This document shows positions 42,115 to 50,902 of a stretch of DNA of 64,000 nt, piece by piece. Each line of letters starts with the position of its first letter. The stretch's first letter is position 1. A program made the translations under genes and the position numbers. A model generated the notes under the pieces. That model was not told where the DNA came from, did not search any database, and was given only the letters and a program-made list of their open reading frames with translations. Source of the stretch: Lactobacillaceae bacterium (lineage in GTDB: Bacteria; Pseudomonadota; Alphaproteobacteria; RF32; CAG-239); assembly GCA_031271345.1 (NCBI GenBank), contig JAISVX010000003.1, positions 501,223 to 565,222 of the forward strand, in the 5' to 3' direction.

Positions 42115-42615
42115 GTGAAAGAGACATACTCAAGAGAAGACGCAAAATCGATAAAAGTCGGCATTATAATAAGCCTCGTTCTGCTTTTTGCGATAAGCTG
42201 CTTTACTTTGCAGAAATCTGCCGTAAAGATGGCAAATGATTCTCACGATTACGTCATCAATGCTAAATTTGGGCGCACTGATGGTCTGGTCGTCGGAGAT
42301 AAGGTCATGTTATCAGGAATAGTAATCGGCAAAGTTACTAAAGCCGTTTTAGACGACAACTACAGCACTGTTCTAACGCTTTCTATAGACAACAGCGTTA
42401 AAATACCCGCCGACAGCAGCGCTTCTATAGTAAGCTCAAGCATACTCGGCTCAAAGTTTATTTCTATAGAGCCTGGAGGAGATGAGGAATTTTTAGAATC
42501 AAACGACTACTTCTCATATACCCAGGACGCTATGGTTATAAACGAGCTTTTAAACCGCATAGTTGCTATCGGAAAAAATAACTGCGGCAAAAACAGCTGC
42601 AAGAAAAAAATTTAG
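42115..42615 (+). CDS. MCE-domain (MlaD-like) protein 1
   Basis: A 166-residue membrane-anchored periplasmic protein. One membrane helix (about 17-36) is followed by an MCE domain (about 46-125) with the strand pattern FGRTDGLVVGDKVMLSGIVIGKV and SSSILGSKFISIEPG (given here only in part). MCE proteins such as MlaD form hexameric rings that guide phospholipids between membranes. The gene starts with GTG, with AGGGAG about 10 bases upstream. It is followed by a second MCE gene and DUF2155. No MlaE permease or MlaF ATPase lies nearby. Confidence 0.86.
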   Translation: MKETYSREDAKSIKVGIIISLVLLFAISCFTLQKSAVKMANDSHDYVINAKFGRTDGLVVGDKVMLSGIVIGKVTKAVLDDNYSTVLTLSIDNSVKIPADSSASIVSSSILGSKFISIEPGGDEEFLESNDYFSYTQDAMVINELLNRIVAIGKNNCGKNSCKKKI

Positions 42616-42625
42616 GGAGATTCTT

Positions 42626-43093
42626 ATGAACAAAAAACCAATTGAAACAATAATGGGCATAATCGTAATTTTTATTGCGGCTTCTTTCATATATTTTTCA
42701 TATAACGCTTCAGATTTAAGAGTGGTAAAAGGCTATGAAATCACCGTAAATTTCCTTAAAGTCGGAGGTCTCAATATTGGCTCGGATGTAAGAATCAACG
42801 GTGTAAAAGTCGGCACGGTCGTTTCTCAAAGCCTTGATAATGAGAACTACCACGCGGTAATCAAACTAAGTGTCGCTTCCAACATAAAACTGCCTAAAGA
42901 CAGCACGTTTGAAGTTGCCACCGACGGTTTAATGGGAGATAAATTTATCAAAGTTCAGCCTGGAACATCATTAGAGCTTTTAAAAAACGGCGATACAGCT
43001 ACCAACACCAAAGATTTCAAAACAATTGAAGACATGGTCGGCGAAATCATCTTTGCCGTAACCGGCGGAGATGGAAACGAAGTGATTCGTTAA
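42626..43093 (+). CDS. MCE-domain (MlaD-like) protein 2
   Basis: A 155-residue paralogue of the preceding gene, with a membrane anchor (IMGIIVIFIAASFIYFSY) and an MCE domain that keeps the canonical VGGLNIGSDVRINGVKVGTV core and DGLMGDKFIKVQPG. The start at 42626 has AGGGAG eight bases upstream and lies 10 bases past the first MCE gene. It is closer to standard MlaD than its neighbour. The two may form a mixed ring or successive paralogous rings; the sequence does not say which. Confidence 0.9.
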   Translation: MNKKPIETIMGIIVIFIAASFIYFSYNASDLRVVKGYEITVNFLKVGGLNIGSDVRINGVKVGTVVSQSLDNENYHAVIKLSVASNIKLPKDSTFEVATDGLMGDKFIKVQPGTSLELLKNGDTATNTKDFKTIEDMVGEIIFAVTGGDGNEVIR

Positions 43094-43119
43094 TATTGGC
43101 AAAAAACAAGGAAAAAGTT

Positions 43120-43902
43120 ATGAAACCACCTGTGAAATTAATCGCTACAACAGCTTTTGCTGTTCTGCTTGCAAATGCTGCTCTGGCAAAAGAAATCAAA
43201 ACAAATACGGCTCAAATGCAGGCAATGGATAAAATAACGGGAAGAGTGAAAGTAATAAATGTTCCTGTCAGCGGCAATATAAACTTTGGAACTTTCTCAA
43301 TACTTGTTAGAGACTGTCAGACAACACCCCCGGAAGAAACCCCTGAAAACTATGCTTTTGTCGACATTCTGGATAACAATACCGATGGTTCGAAAGTCAA
43401 TATCTCCAGAGGTTGGATGATGTCGTCAACTCCGTCGCTAAATGCTGTCGAACACCCGATATACGACGTATGGCTCCTAAAATGTATTAATACAAAAATT
43501 GATGCTTCGTCACTGCTCACAGAAGAACAGCTGGCGGAAAGAAACTCATTTAAACCAACGCAGGAAGTCAGGGTAAGCGGAGAGCCGACAAACCTTCTTC
43601 CTAATATTATCGACGAAGAAGAAACCGTTGAAGAAATAATTACAGCTCCAGAAACTGCCAATGATACGATTATAGCAGCCGAGGAAAAGACTGAAGAAGC
43701 CCAAGCTGTCGTCGAAAGCGAAAACAACGCGGAAGTTAGCGAAGTAAAAACGAACGAAGCGAAAGTATTGGATATTCCCGTTTTTCAGGAAAAAAACGAA
43801 GTTGTTGTCAAAGGGCTTGTTCCCGACAACTTTACCCTGCCGGCAGATGATGAGACAGGCATTGAAAAGTTTATAGAAGAAAATCCTGAACTGACGGATT
43901 AA
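43120..43902 (+). CDS. DUF2155 periplasmic protein with acidic extension
   Basis: A 260-residue exported protein with a signal peptide ending ANAALA. The DUF2155 domain (about 28-135) is clear: AQMQAMDKITGRV, FGTFSILVRDC, GWMMSSTPSLNAVEHPIYDVW and a final LKC. Two cysteines probably form a disulfide. The second half (about 145-260) is a low-complexity acidic Glu/Ala/Val/Thr-rich tail that most family members lack. The ATG at 43120 is preferred to a TTG 24 bases earlier because AAGG is then well placed. DUF2155 downstream of an MCE gene is an alphaproteobacterial hallmark. Confidence 0.9.
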   Translation: MKPPVKLIATTAFAVLLANAALAKEIKTNTAQMQAMDKITGRVKVINVPVSGNINFGTFSILVRDCQTTPPEETPENYAFVDILDNNTDGSKVNISRGWMMSSTPSLNAVEHPIYDVWLLKCINTKIDASSLLTEEQLAERNSFKPTQEVRVSGEPTNLLPNIIDEEETVEEIITAPETANDTIIAAEEKTEEAQAVVESENNAEVSEVKTNEAKVLDIPVFQEKNEVVVKGLVPDNFTLPADDETGIEKFIEENPELTD

Positions 43903-43907
43903 GTTAC

Positions 43908-43943
43908 AAAGAAAAGAGCCTTATTTCCAAGGCTCTTTTCTTT
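43908..43943. terminator. Convergent terminator between DUF2155 and the TPR gene
   Basis: A perfect 15-pair stem AAAGAAAAGAGCCTT/AAGGCTCTTTTCTTT with a 6-base loop serves both strands. Confidence 0.95.
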
Positions 43944-43956
43944 TGTATAGAAGTTT

Positions 43957-44949
43957 TTATATATCGGCAGTTCCGCCTGAGCTTAAAGTTTCTTCCAAAA
44001 TGTCATCATCATCGGAAGCAGCGTCGGAACCTATATCAGGTAATGTACCCATAGCTTTTTTACGTTTTAGCTTGCCAACGAACTTAATTGAACGTTGAGC
44101 ATCCCATTTTTTCTTGCCTTCTTCTTTTTGGAAGATTTCTTTATAAATATCAATTGCTTTATCAAACTCAGAAAGCTTAGTCAAACAGCTTGCCAAACCA
44201 TCATATAGTTTATGATGATAACGTCCGTTGATTATCGCATGAGCTTTTTTGTAGCATTTTAGGGCATCCTGGAATTTTAGCATTTTTTGGTAAACGAAAC
44301 CAATACTAATCCATGCCTGAATTTCTTTACTGTCGATGTTTAAGATTTTTGTAAAGCATTTTAACGCGGAATTATTGTCGCCCATCAACTGATAAGTAAC
44401 GCCGACGCCATTCCATGCCTTTATATTATTTTTGTCAGCAGATAGAACTTTTTTGAAAAAAGAAATAGCCCTTTCATATTGTTTAAGCTTTTGCAGAGTA
44501 ACCGCAATACTGAGCAATGTTTGCTGATGTTTGTTATCAATTTTCATTGCCTGCTCCAAAACATCTAACGCTTCTTTATAAGAAAACATGTGCTGAAGAG
44601 CAATAGCCTTACCATTCAAAGCCTCCAATGAAGTGCCGTCAATAGCAATAGCCTCATTAAAACAAAAAATCGCGTCTTTATAAAGACCGCGCATGCTTAA
44701 AGTTACGCCTTTGTTGTTAAGAACTTCAACAGATTTTGGATTAATCTCTAAAGCCTTATCAAAACATTCGACAGCTTCTGTATATTTGCTCATTTTTTGT
44801 AGCGCAAAACCCTTGCTGTTTAGAGCTTTCCATGATTTTGGTTGTTCCTTAACAGCAGCGTCAAATTGTACTATAGCGTCTTTATATAGACCTTGATCTA
44901 ATAATTCTTGTCCCCTTTTATAAGCGGTATTCTCATTTGCTTTAACCAT
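43957..44949 (-). CDS. Tetratricopeptide-repeat protein
   Basis: A 330-residue soluble scaffold built from about eight TPR units spaced 34 residues apart (for example AWKALNSKGFAL, VEVLNNKGVTL, ALNGKAIALQ). The repeats read as [W/L]xxxG-type helix pairs with A/G at the conserved positions. The C-terminus is a basic stretch followed by an acidic, Ser-rich tail (ASDDDDILEETL). I start at the ATG at 44949, where the hydrophilic N-terminus begins; the longer frame adds an unconvincing hydrophobic leader. The binding partner is unknown. The neighbouring DUF58, MoxR and second TPR genes share its strand. Confidence 0.85.
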   Translation of the reverse strand: MVKANENTAYKRGQELLDQGLYKDAIVQFDAAVKEQPKSWKALNSKGFALQKMSKYTEAVECFDKALEINPKSVEVLNNKGVTLSMRGLYKDAIFCFNEAIAIDGTSLEALNGKAIALQHMFSYKEALDVLEQAMKIDNKHQQTLLSIAVTLQKLKQYERAISFFKKVLSADKNNIKAWNGVGVTYQLMGDNNSALKCFTKILNIDSKEIQAWISIGFVYQKMLKFQDALKCYKKAHAIINGRYHHKLYDGLASCLTKLSEFDKAIDIYKEIFQKEEGKKKWDAQRSIKFVGKLKRKKAMGTLPDIGSDAASDDDDILEETLSSGGTADI

Positions 44950-45036
44950 AACTTTTCTCTTTTCAATTAATAGTTCCAGAATAATGTTCATCAAAGATAA
45001 CACTACAGAATATTTCTGTCAATAAATTGTTTCTTC

Positions 45037-45999
45037 TCAGCCGAGCTTTATTTGTCTGAAAATCGGGATAGCTGTACTTACGCTCATATAATCAAAAGAA
45101 AATTTCAGACAAAAATCTTTAATCAATTTGCTTTTATGGACAAAGTATTTTGCATACTCATCTTTAAAATTATCGTTTCCAGTATCAAAGATTAAATTCT
45201 TGTCGCCATCACTAATCATATACTCTCCCGATCGCGGAGCAGATTTTTCTATCCTGTCAAAAACATCAATCAAATACAATTTGCCTTTTTTTGACAAAGC
45301 CGCCAAACTCTTTTTGACCTTATCGTCAAACATATAAAAATCGCTGATTAAAAAAATCTCCGCCCTGCTTTTTATATTCTTTTGCAGCATTCTTAAGCTT
45401 TTTTCAAAGCCGCCGCTGTCTTCCTTAGACATTTTTTTATCCAAAGCGGCTGACTTGCCAATCTCAGACATTTTCTTTAAGACCGCCAACAATGCTGCTC
45501 TGGAGTTTTGCGGTTTATAAAAGAAATATTCCGAACCGTCATATATCAGGCAGCCAAATTTGTCTTTATTCTCAAAACTAATCCATCCCAAAAGACCGGC
45601 GATTTTAGCTGCGGCGACCGACTTTAGCTCCCTCTTTGTGCCAAAAACCATTGACGGTGACAAATCAAGAAAAACATACACATCTCGGTTTCTTTCTTCA
45701 TTGTATATTTTTGTATACGGGGTCATTTTGCGGGCTGTAACACGCCAATCAATATCTCTTACCTCATCTCCATACTGATAAGATCTTATCTGGTCAAACT
45801 CCATTCCCCTGCCCTTAAACGCAGATTTTATATCGCCGGCACTCTTGGAGAAAGTAGTTTTTTTATTATGGTAGTTAACAAAATTTATATATCGGCGCTG
45901 TTCGATTAAATCCTCCAGCGTCGCATAAATCCCCTCGCTCACCTTTTCTTCTGACGAGAGATTTAAAATTTTGCCAGCTATCTCTTTTATGTTTTTCAT
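45037..45999 (-). CDS. DUF58 domain protein
   Basis: A 320-residue cytoplasmic protein. The DUF58 signature RSYQYGDEVRDIDWRVTAR is followed by a von Willebrand A-like part with the metal-ion motif DLSPSM and SDFYMFD. DUF58 proteins accompany MoxR-type ATPases and are thought to be delivered to, or remodelled with, membrane substrates. The gene lies 14 bases after the MoxR stop in the same operon, with AAGGG before the ATG. The membrane-anchored BatA/BatB-type vWA genes usual in such clusters are missing from this window. Confidence 0.92.
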   Translation of the reverse strand: MKNIKEIAGKILNLSSEEKVSEGIYATLEDLIEQRRYINFVNYHNKKTTFSKSAGDIKSAFKGRGMEFDQIRSYQYGDEVRDIDWRVTARKMTPYTKIYNEERNRDVYVFLDLSPSMVFGTKRELKSVAAAKIAGLLGWISFENKDKFGCLIYDGSEYFFYKPQNSRAALLAVLKKMSEIGKSAALDKKMSKEDSGGFEKSLRMLQKNIKSRAEIFLISDFYMFDDKVKKSLAALSKKGKLYLIDVFDRIEKSAPRSGEYMISDGDKNLIFDTGNDNFKDEYAKYFVHKSKLIKDFCLKFSFDYMSVSTAIPIFRQIKLG

Positions 46000-46013
46000 A
46001 AAATCTTACCCTT

Positions 46014-46979
46014 TTACGGCAAAGGCACAATTTTAACCAGCCTGCTTATAATATCATCGGTTGTATGCCCCTCGGCGGTCGCCTCAAAGCTCAAGATTAT
46101 CCTGTGTCTCAGAATATCAAAAACCACCGCATGAACATCCTCTGGAGTTGCATAATCTCTTCCGTAAAGCCATGCGTTAATCCTTGCGCATCTGTCAAGG
46201 GCAATTGTAGCGCGCGGGCTTGCTCCATATAAAATCATTCCATCCAGACTCTTGTCATATTTATACGGGTGCCTTGTCGCAACTACCAGCTGAACCAGAT
46301 ATTCTTCAAGAGCTTCCGATACATGGACGTCCAAAACCTCTTTTCTCGCTTTTAAAACCATAGACATATCAAGCTTATCAAAAGACTCTCCGCCTGCTTC
46401 AGCTTTTACTTCGCCTCTGACAAGCCGCAATATTTGTTTTTCAACCGCCGCTTCCGGCTGGTCAATTTTTATATACATCAAAAACCTGTCTAACTGAGCC
46501 TCTGGAAGATTATATGTTCCCTCATGCTCAATCGGGTTTTGAGTTGCCATAACCATAAATAAATCAGGAAGTTTATAGCTCTTTCCGCCAACGCTCACCT
46601 GACGCTCTCCCATAGCCTCCAGCAAAGCGGACTGAACTTTTGCGGGCGAACGATTTATCTCGTCGGCAAGAACGAGGTTTGCAAAAACAGGACCTTCCCT
46701 AAATTCAAACTCGCCCTTTTGAGAAACATAAATATCACTGCCCGTAATATCGGACGGCAAGAGGTCGGGAGTAAACTGAATACGGCTGTATTTGGCTGTG
46801 ATTAAGGAAGCAAGTGTTTTTATAGCCTTTGTTTTAGCCAGACCGGGAGCGCCTTCGACAAGAGCATGACCATCCGCCAGCATTGTTATAATCAGCTTTC
46901 TGACCAGCAGCTCCTGCCCAAGAATTTTGCTGTCCATATAATTTTTTAACGATATTATTTTCTCTCTAATGTCAGACAT
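46014..46979 (-). CDS. MoxR-family AAA+ ATPase
   Basis: A 321-residue AAA+ chaperone-like ATPase. Walker A is GAPGLAKT (about 40), Walker B with ADEINRSPAKVQSALLEAM (about 108), sensor I ATQNPIEHEGTYNLPEAQLDR (shortened: ATQNPIEHEG) and sensor II GASPRATIAL. These define the MoxR branch. Such ATPases help mature metalloenzymes or envelope complexes together with vWA proteins. The downstream DUF58 gene and the upstream TPR gene lie within 15 bases on either side, which shows one operon. Confidence 0.95.
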   Translation of the reverse strand: MSDIREKIISLKNYMDSKILGQELLVRKLIITMLADGHALVEGAPGLAKTKAIKTLASLITAKYSRIQFTPDLLPSDITGSDIYVSQKGEFEFREGPVFANLVLADEINRSPAKVQSALLEAMGERQVSVGGKSYKLPDLFMVMATQNPIEHEGTYNLPEAQLDRFLMYIKIDQPEAAVEKQILRLVRGEVKAEAGGESFDKLDMSMVLKARKEVLDVHVSEALEEYLVQLVVATRHPYKYDKSLDGMILYGASPRATIALDRCARINAWLYGRDYATPEDVHAVVFDILRHRIILSFEATAEGHTTDDIISRLVKIVPLP

Positions 46980-46994
46980 CTATATCTTCTCCAA

Positions 46995-47954
46995 TTACTC
47001 GCTGATTCTATTTAAAAAATTATGATATTCTTCCAAAACCGCCTGCTTCATTGTTTGGTTATCCATAAAATCAAACAGTTCAATCGAGCGTTTATAATGA
47101 ATTTTTGCTCTTTCATAATCGCCAAGCTCGCGATTATACGCCTCAACCCTTGCAAGATACAGCAAAGCTTCCGCCTCGGCAAAATGATGCGCTACCTTGC
47201 CGTATAGATAAACAGATTTCATCAAAGCTTTTCTCGCGTTAGGAATATCTTTAATTATATATCTTAACGAGCCAATGGCGGACAATGCGCTTGCCTCACC
47301 CAATAAATCGCCGTTCTCGCGATATAAATCTCGGCATCTTTCAAGTACGTCGTGAGCATAGTCATAATTTTTATTTTTTATCTCAATTCGCGAGATTGCT
47401 CTCAATGTCGCAGCTTCTTTAAGCGTTATGCCGCTTCCCTTGTGAGCCTCCGCAGCGTGTTTATATGACTCCAGCGCTCTTTTTTCATTGTTGTCCTGAA
47501 GATAAATCAACGCTTCCAAATCATACGCGTCACCCAGCAAATCTGCGCTTCCAATCTGATTTGCGACTTTTTTTGCTTTTTCAACATATTTTAATGCTTC
47601 AACAATGTCTGCCTGCATCGACTTTGCTTTTGCCATTTTGATTAATATTTCCAGATATGTAGCCTGCGCATAATCAATATTCTCAACAAAACTCATGGCA
47701 AAAGTTAAGGACTTTTCCGCTTCTTTATAATCTTCCAGACTCAGCTCTAAATCTGCCCTGCGAAGCTCGACAATAGCCATTCCTTCAAAATCTTCCGTTT
47801 CATGATACATTCTTGAAGACTGCAGATAATACTTTTTCGCTTCGTCATATTTTCCCGCATGCCATGCGTCATCACCCATTTGAAATATACGCGCAGCTTC
47901 GGTTTGGAACACTCTGTCAGACTCTGTCGCGTACCGCCTTTGTTCTTTTTGCAT
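46995..47954 (-). CDS. TPR protein, first gene of the MoxR operon
   Basis: A 319-residue soluble helical protein with about seven TPR-like units (DDAWHAGKYDEAKKYYLQ, FEGMAIVELRRADLEL, YDLEALIYLQDNNE). It has no signal peptide. It precedes the MoxR gene by 15 bases, with AAAGGGA upstream of its ATG, and is divergent from the helicase gene across a short shared promoter region. It may act as an adaptor for the MoxR-DUF58 machine, which is inference from the operon alone. Confidence 0.85.
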   Translation of the reverse strand: MQKEQRRYATESDRVFQTEAARIFQMGDDAWHAGKYDEAKKYYLQSSRMYHETEDFEGMAIVELRRADLELSLEDYKEAEKSLTFAMSFVENIDYAQATYLEILIKMAKAKSMQADIVEALKYVEKAKKVANQIGSADLLGDAYDLEALIYLQDNNEKRALESYKHAAEAHKGSGITLKEAATLRAISRIEIKNKNYDYAHDVLERCRDLYRENGDLLGEASALSAIGSLRYIIKDIPNARKALMKSVYLYGKVAHHFAEAEALLYLARVEAYNRELGDYERAKIHYKRSIELFDFMDNQTMKQAVLEEYHNFLNRISE

Positions 47955-48029
47955 ATCTTTATTTTCCCTTTACATTATTGATAAATATAATATATGATGT
48001 GTCATTATAAAAAACAAGAAGTATTAGCA

Positions 48030-50288
48030 ATGGACGATATATTTAATTTATCAGACGAGTATGAGCCTCAGACATTCAATAACATCGACCAACTCAAACC
48101 AAAGTTTGACTGGCTCGAAATATTAAACCCTGAGCAACGACTTGCCGTTACCGAAACAGAAGGACCTGTTTTGGTATTATCCGGCGCCGGAACTGGAAAA
48201 ACCAAGGTTTTGACCACAAGACTCGCATATATACTTGCCAATATGAAAGCCCAGCCGTGGAATTGTCTGGTTGTAACATTTACAAACCGCGCGGCAAATG
48301 AAATGAAAAACCGCACCCAAAACATGATTGGGGATATAGCAAACTCAGTGTGGATGGGAACATTTCACAGTATCTGCGTTAAAATGCTGCGCAGACATGC
48401 CGAACTGGCAGAATTGAAATCAAATTTCACAATTCTTGATGAAGATGACCAAAAAAGGCTGATTAAGCAGATTATTGAGGCTGAAGGAATTGATGATAAA
48501 AAATATCCGGCACAGACAATTTTGGATAAAATTCAGCGCTGGAAAGACAAAGGCTTGACCATAGACAAGATTGGCGATGACTATAAAGACAATGTCACAA
48601 TCCATGTCTACAGACAATATCAAAAAAGGCTTCTTGAGCTAAACTGCGTTGACTTTGGAGATATTCTTCTTGCTACATTAAATATTCTTCTCAAATACTC
48701 GGATGTTTTGGACGAGTATCAGGATAAGTTCAAATATATCATGGTTGACGAGTATCAGGACACCAACGTAACGCAATATCTCCTGCTTCGCCTGTTGTCG
48801 CAGAAACACCGCAACATCTGCTGCGTCGGCGATGACGATCAGTCGATATATTCTTGGCGCGGCGCCGAGATTGAAAATATCCTGCGGTTTGAAAAAGATT
48901 TTCCCGATGCCAAAATAATAAGGCTGGAAAGAAACTACCGCTCAACTGCAAACATACTTGCGGCGGCGTCAAACCTTATAAACCACAATCATGACAGACT
49001 TGGAAAAGTTTTGAAAGTTGCGGAAAACAGCCCGGCAAACCAGTCTGAAAATCACAAAATTAAAGTTGTCAGCAATTGGAATGGTGAAGATGAAGCTGCT
49101 TATGTTGTAAGCGAAATTGACAATATGCTGCGGCAGGGCTACAGCTATTCGAACATGGCAATTTTAGTCAGGGCAGCTTTTCAAATGCGCGAATTTGAAG
49201 AGAAATTGAATGAAGAAGCTATTCCTTACAAAGTTATCGGCGGACCAAAGTTTTATGAACGCGCGGAAATCAGAGACGCTCTCGCATATTTGAGAGTAAT
49301 TGTTCAGCCGAGCGATGACTTGGCTTTAGAACGCATAATAAACAAACCGGCACGAAAAATTGGCGCAAAAACAATAGATGATATTATCATGGCGGCAAGA
49401 AAAGAACATACTTCAATGTTTGAGGCGGCGAGAGAAAACCCAAAATCCAAAGCCATAATTTCTAAATTTGAAGAATGGCAAAAGCTTGTCGATGTAATAA
49501 CCCCGGGAGACTTGGCAAATCAAGTCTTAGATGACAGCGGCTACATTGATATGCTGAAAATGGACAAATCTGCCGAAGCTCCCGGAAGACTGGAAAACTT
49601 AAAAGAGCTGGTCAATGTTATCAGCGATGAAGAAAAATATCCAAGCCTGGCTGTTTTCCTGGAGCATGTCAGCTTAGTCATCGACAAGGACGACGCGCTG
49701 GACAATGACAAGGTTATGCTGATTACTCTTCACTCCGCCAAAGGCTTGGAGTTTGACATTGTGTTTTTGCCCGGCTGGGAAGAAGGCTTGTTCCCGCACC
49801 AAAAAAGTTTGGATGAAGGCGGAACAAAATCTTTGGAAGAAGAACGCAGGCTTGCCTACGTCGCGATTACAAGAGCAAAGAAAAACCTTTACATATCCAC
49901 CGCATTAACCCGAAGAATATATGGTCAGTACCAACAAAACAGCCCGTCCCGTTTCATCGACGAACTTCCTACGCAAAACATTGAAATATGCAACAATTCA
50001 TCAAGGTATTTCACACAAAACCAGAGCAGTTTCCAAAGCGGCTGGAAAAAACCTTATCAGGAACAAAAAACCAATGTCACTTATGATGACGGCGGCAGAT
50101 ACAGCTACGAGAGAGACGACGAATATTATAATTCCGCGCCATCAAATAAGTTTAACAAAGGCGATAAAGTTATCCATGATTATTTCGGTCTTGGAAAAAT
50201 ATCATCCGTAGAAGGCAACAAGCTTTTGATAATGTTTGAAGAACACGGGGTTAGACGCCTTATGGCGGATTATGTAAAAAAAGCATAA
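48030..50288 (+). CDS. uvrD: UvrD/PcrA-type superfamily 1 helicase
   Basis: A 752-residue 3'-to-5' DNA helicase that removes damaged or mismatched strands and displaces stalled proteins. Motifs: Q-motif LNPEQRLAVT, I GAGTGKTKVLT, II DEYQDTN, III QSIYSWRGA, IV RLERNYRS, V HSAKGLEFDIVFLPG and VI RLAYVAITRAKKNL. The C-terminus has a Gln/Tyr-rich linker and a Tudor-like end (FNKGDKVIHDYFGLGKI), as in PcrA/UvrD, where it contacts RNA polymerase. I chose the ATG at 48030, with AAGAAG before it; an ATG 36 bases upstream has no ribosome site. It would work with the MutL seen at the left edge. Confidence 0.95.
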   Translation: MDDIFNLSDEYEPQTFNNIDQLKPKFDWLEILNPEQRLAVTETEGPVLVLSGAGTGKTKVLTTRLAYILANMKAQPWNCLVVTFTNRAANEMKNRTQNMIGDIANSVWMGTFHSICVKMLRRHAELAELKSNFTILDEDDQKRLIKQIIEAEGIDDKKYPAQTILDKIQRWKDKGLTIDKIGDDYKDNVTIHVYRQYQKRLLELNCVDFGDILLATLNILLKYSDVLDEYQDKFKYIMVDEYQDTNVTQYLLLRLLSQKHRNICCVGDDDQSIYSWRGAEIENILRFEKDFPDAKIIRLERNYRSTANILAAASNLINHNHDRLGKVLKVAENSPANQSENHKIKVVSNWNGEDEAAYVVSEIDNMLRQGYSYSNMAILVRAAFQMREFEEKLNEEAIPYKVIGGPKFYERAEIRDALAYLRVIVQPSDDLALERIINKPARKIGAKTIDDIIMAARKEHTSMFEAARENPKSKAIISKFEEWQKLVDVITPGDLANQVLDDSGYIDMLKMDKSAEAPGRLENLKELVNVISDEEKYPSLAVFLEHVSLVIDKDDALDNDKVMLITLHSAKGLEFDIVFLPGWEEGLFPHQKSLDEGGTKSLEEERRLAYVAITRAKKNLYISTALTRRIYGQYQQNSPSRFIDELPTQNIEICNNSSRYFTQNQSSFQSGWKKPYQEQKTNVTYDDGGRYSYERDDEYYNSAPSNKFNKGDKVIHDYFGLGKISSVEGNKLLIMFEEHGVRRLMADYVKKA

Positions 50289-50296
50289 AAATCAGA

Positions 50297-50325
50297 TTGA
50301 CTCTATCTGGTCAACAGACTATAAA
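50297..50325 (+). promoter_or_regulatory. Sigma70 promoter of the HD-Nudix operon
   Basis: TTGACT and TATAAA with exactly 17 bases between them lie about 38 bases before the HD gene start. The boxes are identical to those of the ncRNA candidate. Confidence 0.72.
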
Positions 50326-50363
50326 AAGACGTTCCTAAACACATTTTCGAAAGGAACAAAATC

Positions 50364-50900
50364 ATGGACTTAAATAAATTAGCAGACGTGTTAGGCAAGG
50401 TAAAAGACCTGAAACGTCAGGGTTGGTGCAATCTTGAAGTCAGCGGTTCGGAATCTGTTGCGGCTCACTCTTACGGAGTTGCCCTGCTGGCTTATTTATT
50501 ATGTCCTGAAAACTTAAACAAGCAAAAATGCCTGGAGTTTGCAATTGTTCATGATCTCGCTGAAATCATTGTCGGAGACATTACTCCGGGAGAAAATGTT
50601 CCGGCAAACGTTAAGCATGATATGGAAGTAAATGCGATAAGAAAAATCGCCGCCGATTTAAATAAGCCGGAACTTGCCGAGCTTTTTATTGAATATGAAA
50701 GACAAGACACTCCAGAGGCAGATTTCGTAAAAAGGCTCGACAGGCTTGACGCTGTAGCTCTGGCAAAATATTATGATGATGATAACAGAACGAATTTCTA
50801 CAAAGAAAACAATGTCGGCTACGATAGTCTTTATGACGAGTTTGAAACAAACCACAGAGACATGATAGCTCCAATTATAGACATAATGAAAAAAGGCTAA
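50364..50900 (+). CDS. HD-domain 5'-nucleotidase (YfbR/HDDC2-like)
   Basis: A 178-residue HD-domain hydrolase related to 5'-deoxynucleotidases. Metal and substrate residues: AAHSYGVALLAY (His about 33), AIVHDLAEIIVGDITPGE (the HD about 60-61 and the D-x-x-E-x-x-x-G-D-I-T block) and VKRLDRLDAVALAKYY (Asp about 128). The GDITPGE segment is typical of the YfbR/HDDC2 group, which dephosphorylates deoxynucleoside monophosphates. GAAAGGAA precedes the ATG. Two bases after its stop comes a Nudix gene, so both could clean the nucleotide pool. Confidence 0.88.
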   Translation: MDLNKLADVLGKVKDLKRQGWCNLEVSGSESVAAHSYGVALLAYLLCPENLNKQKCLEFAIVHDLAEIIVGDITPGENVPANVKHDMEVNAIRKIAADLNKPELAELFIEYERQDTPEADFVKRLDRLDAVALAKYYDDDNRTNFYKENNVGYDSLYDEFETNHRDMIAPIIDIMKKG

Positions 50901-50902
50901 AT

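Noticed and set aside
44950-45003. A hydrophobic N-terminal leader on the TPR protein from the longer frame
   Set aside because: The leader lacks a ribosome site and signal-peptide cleavage pattern; the ATG at 44949 fits a soluble TPR protein.
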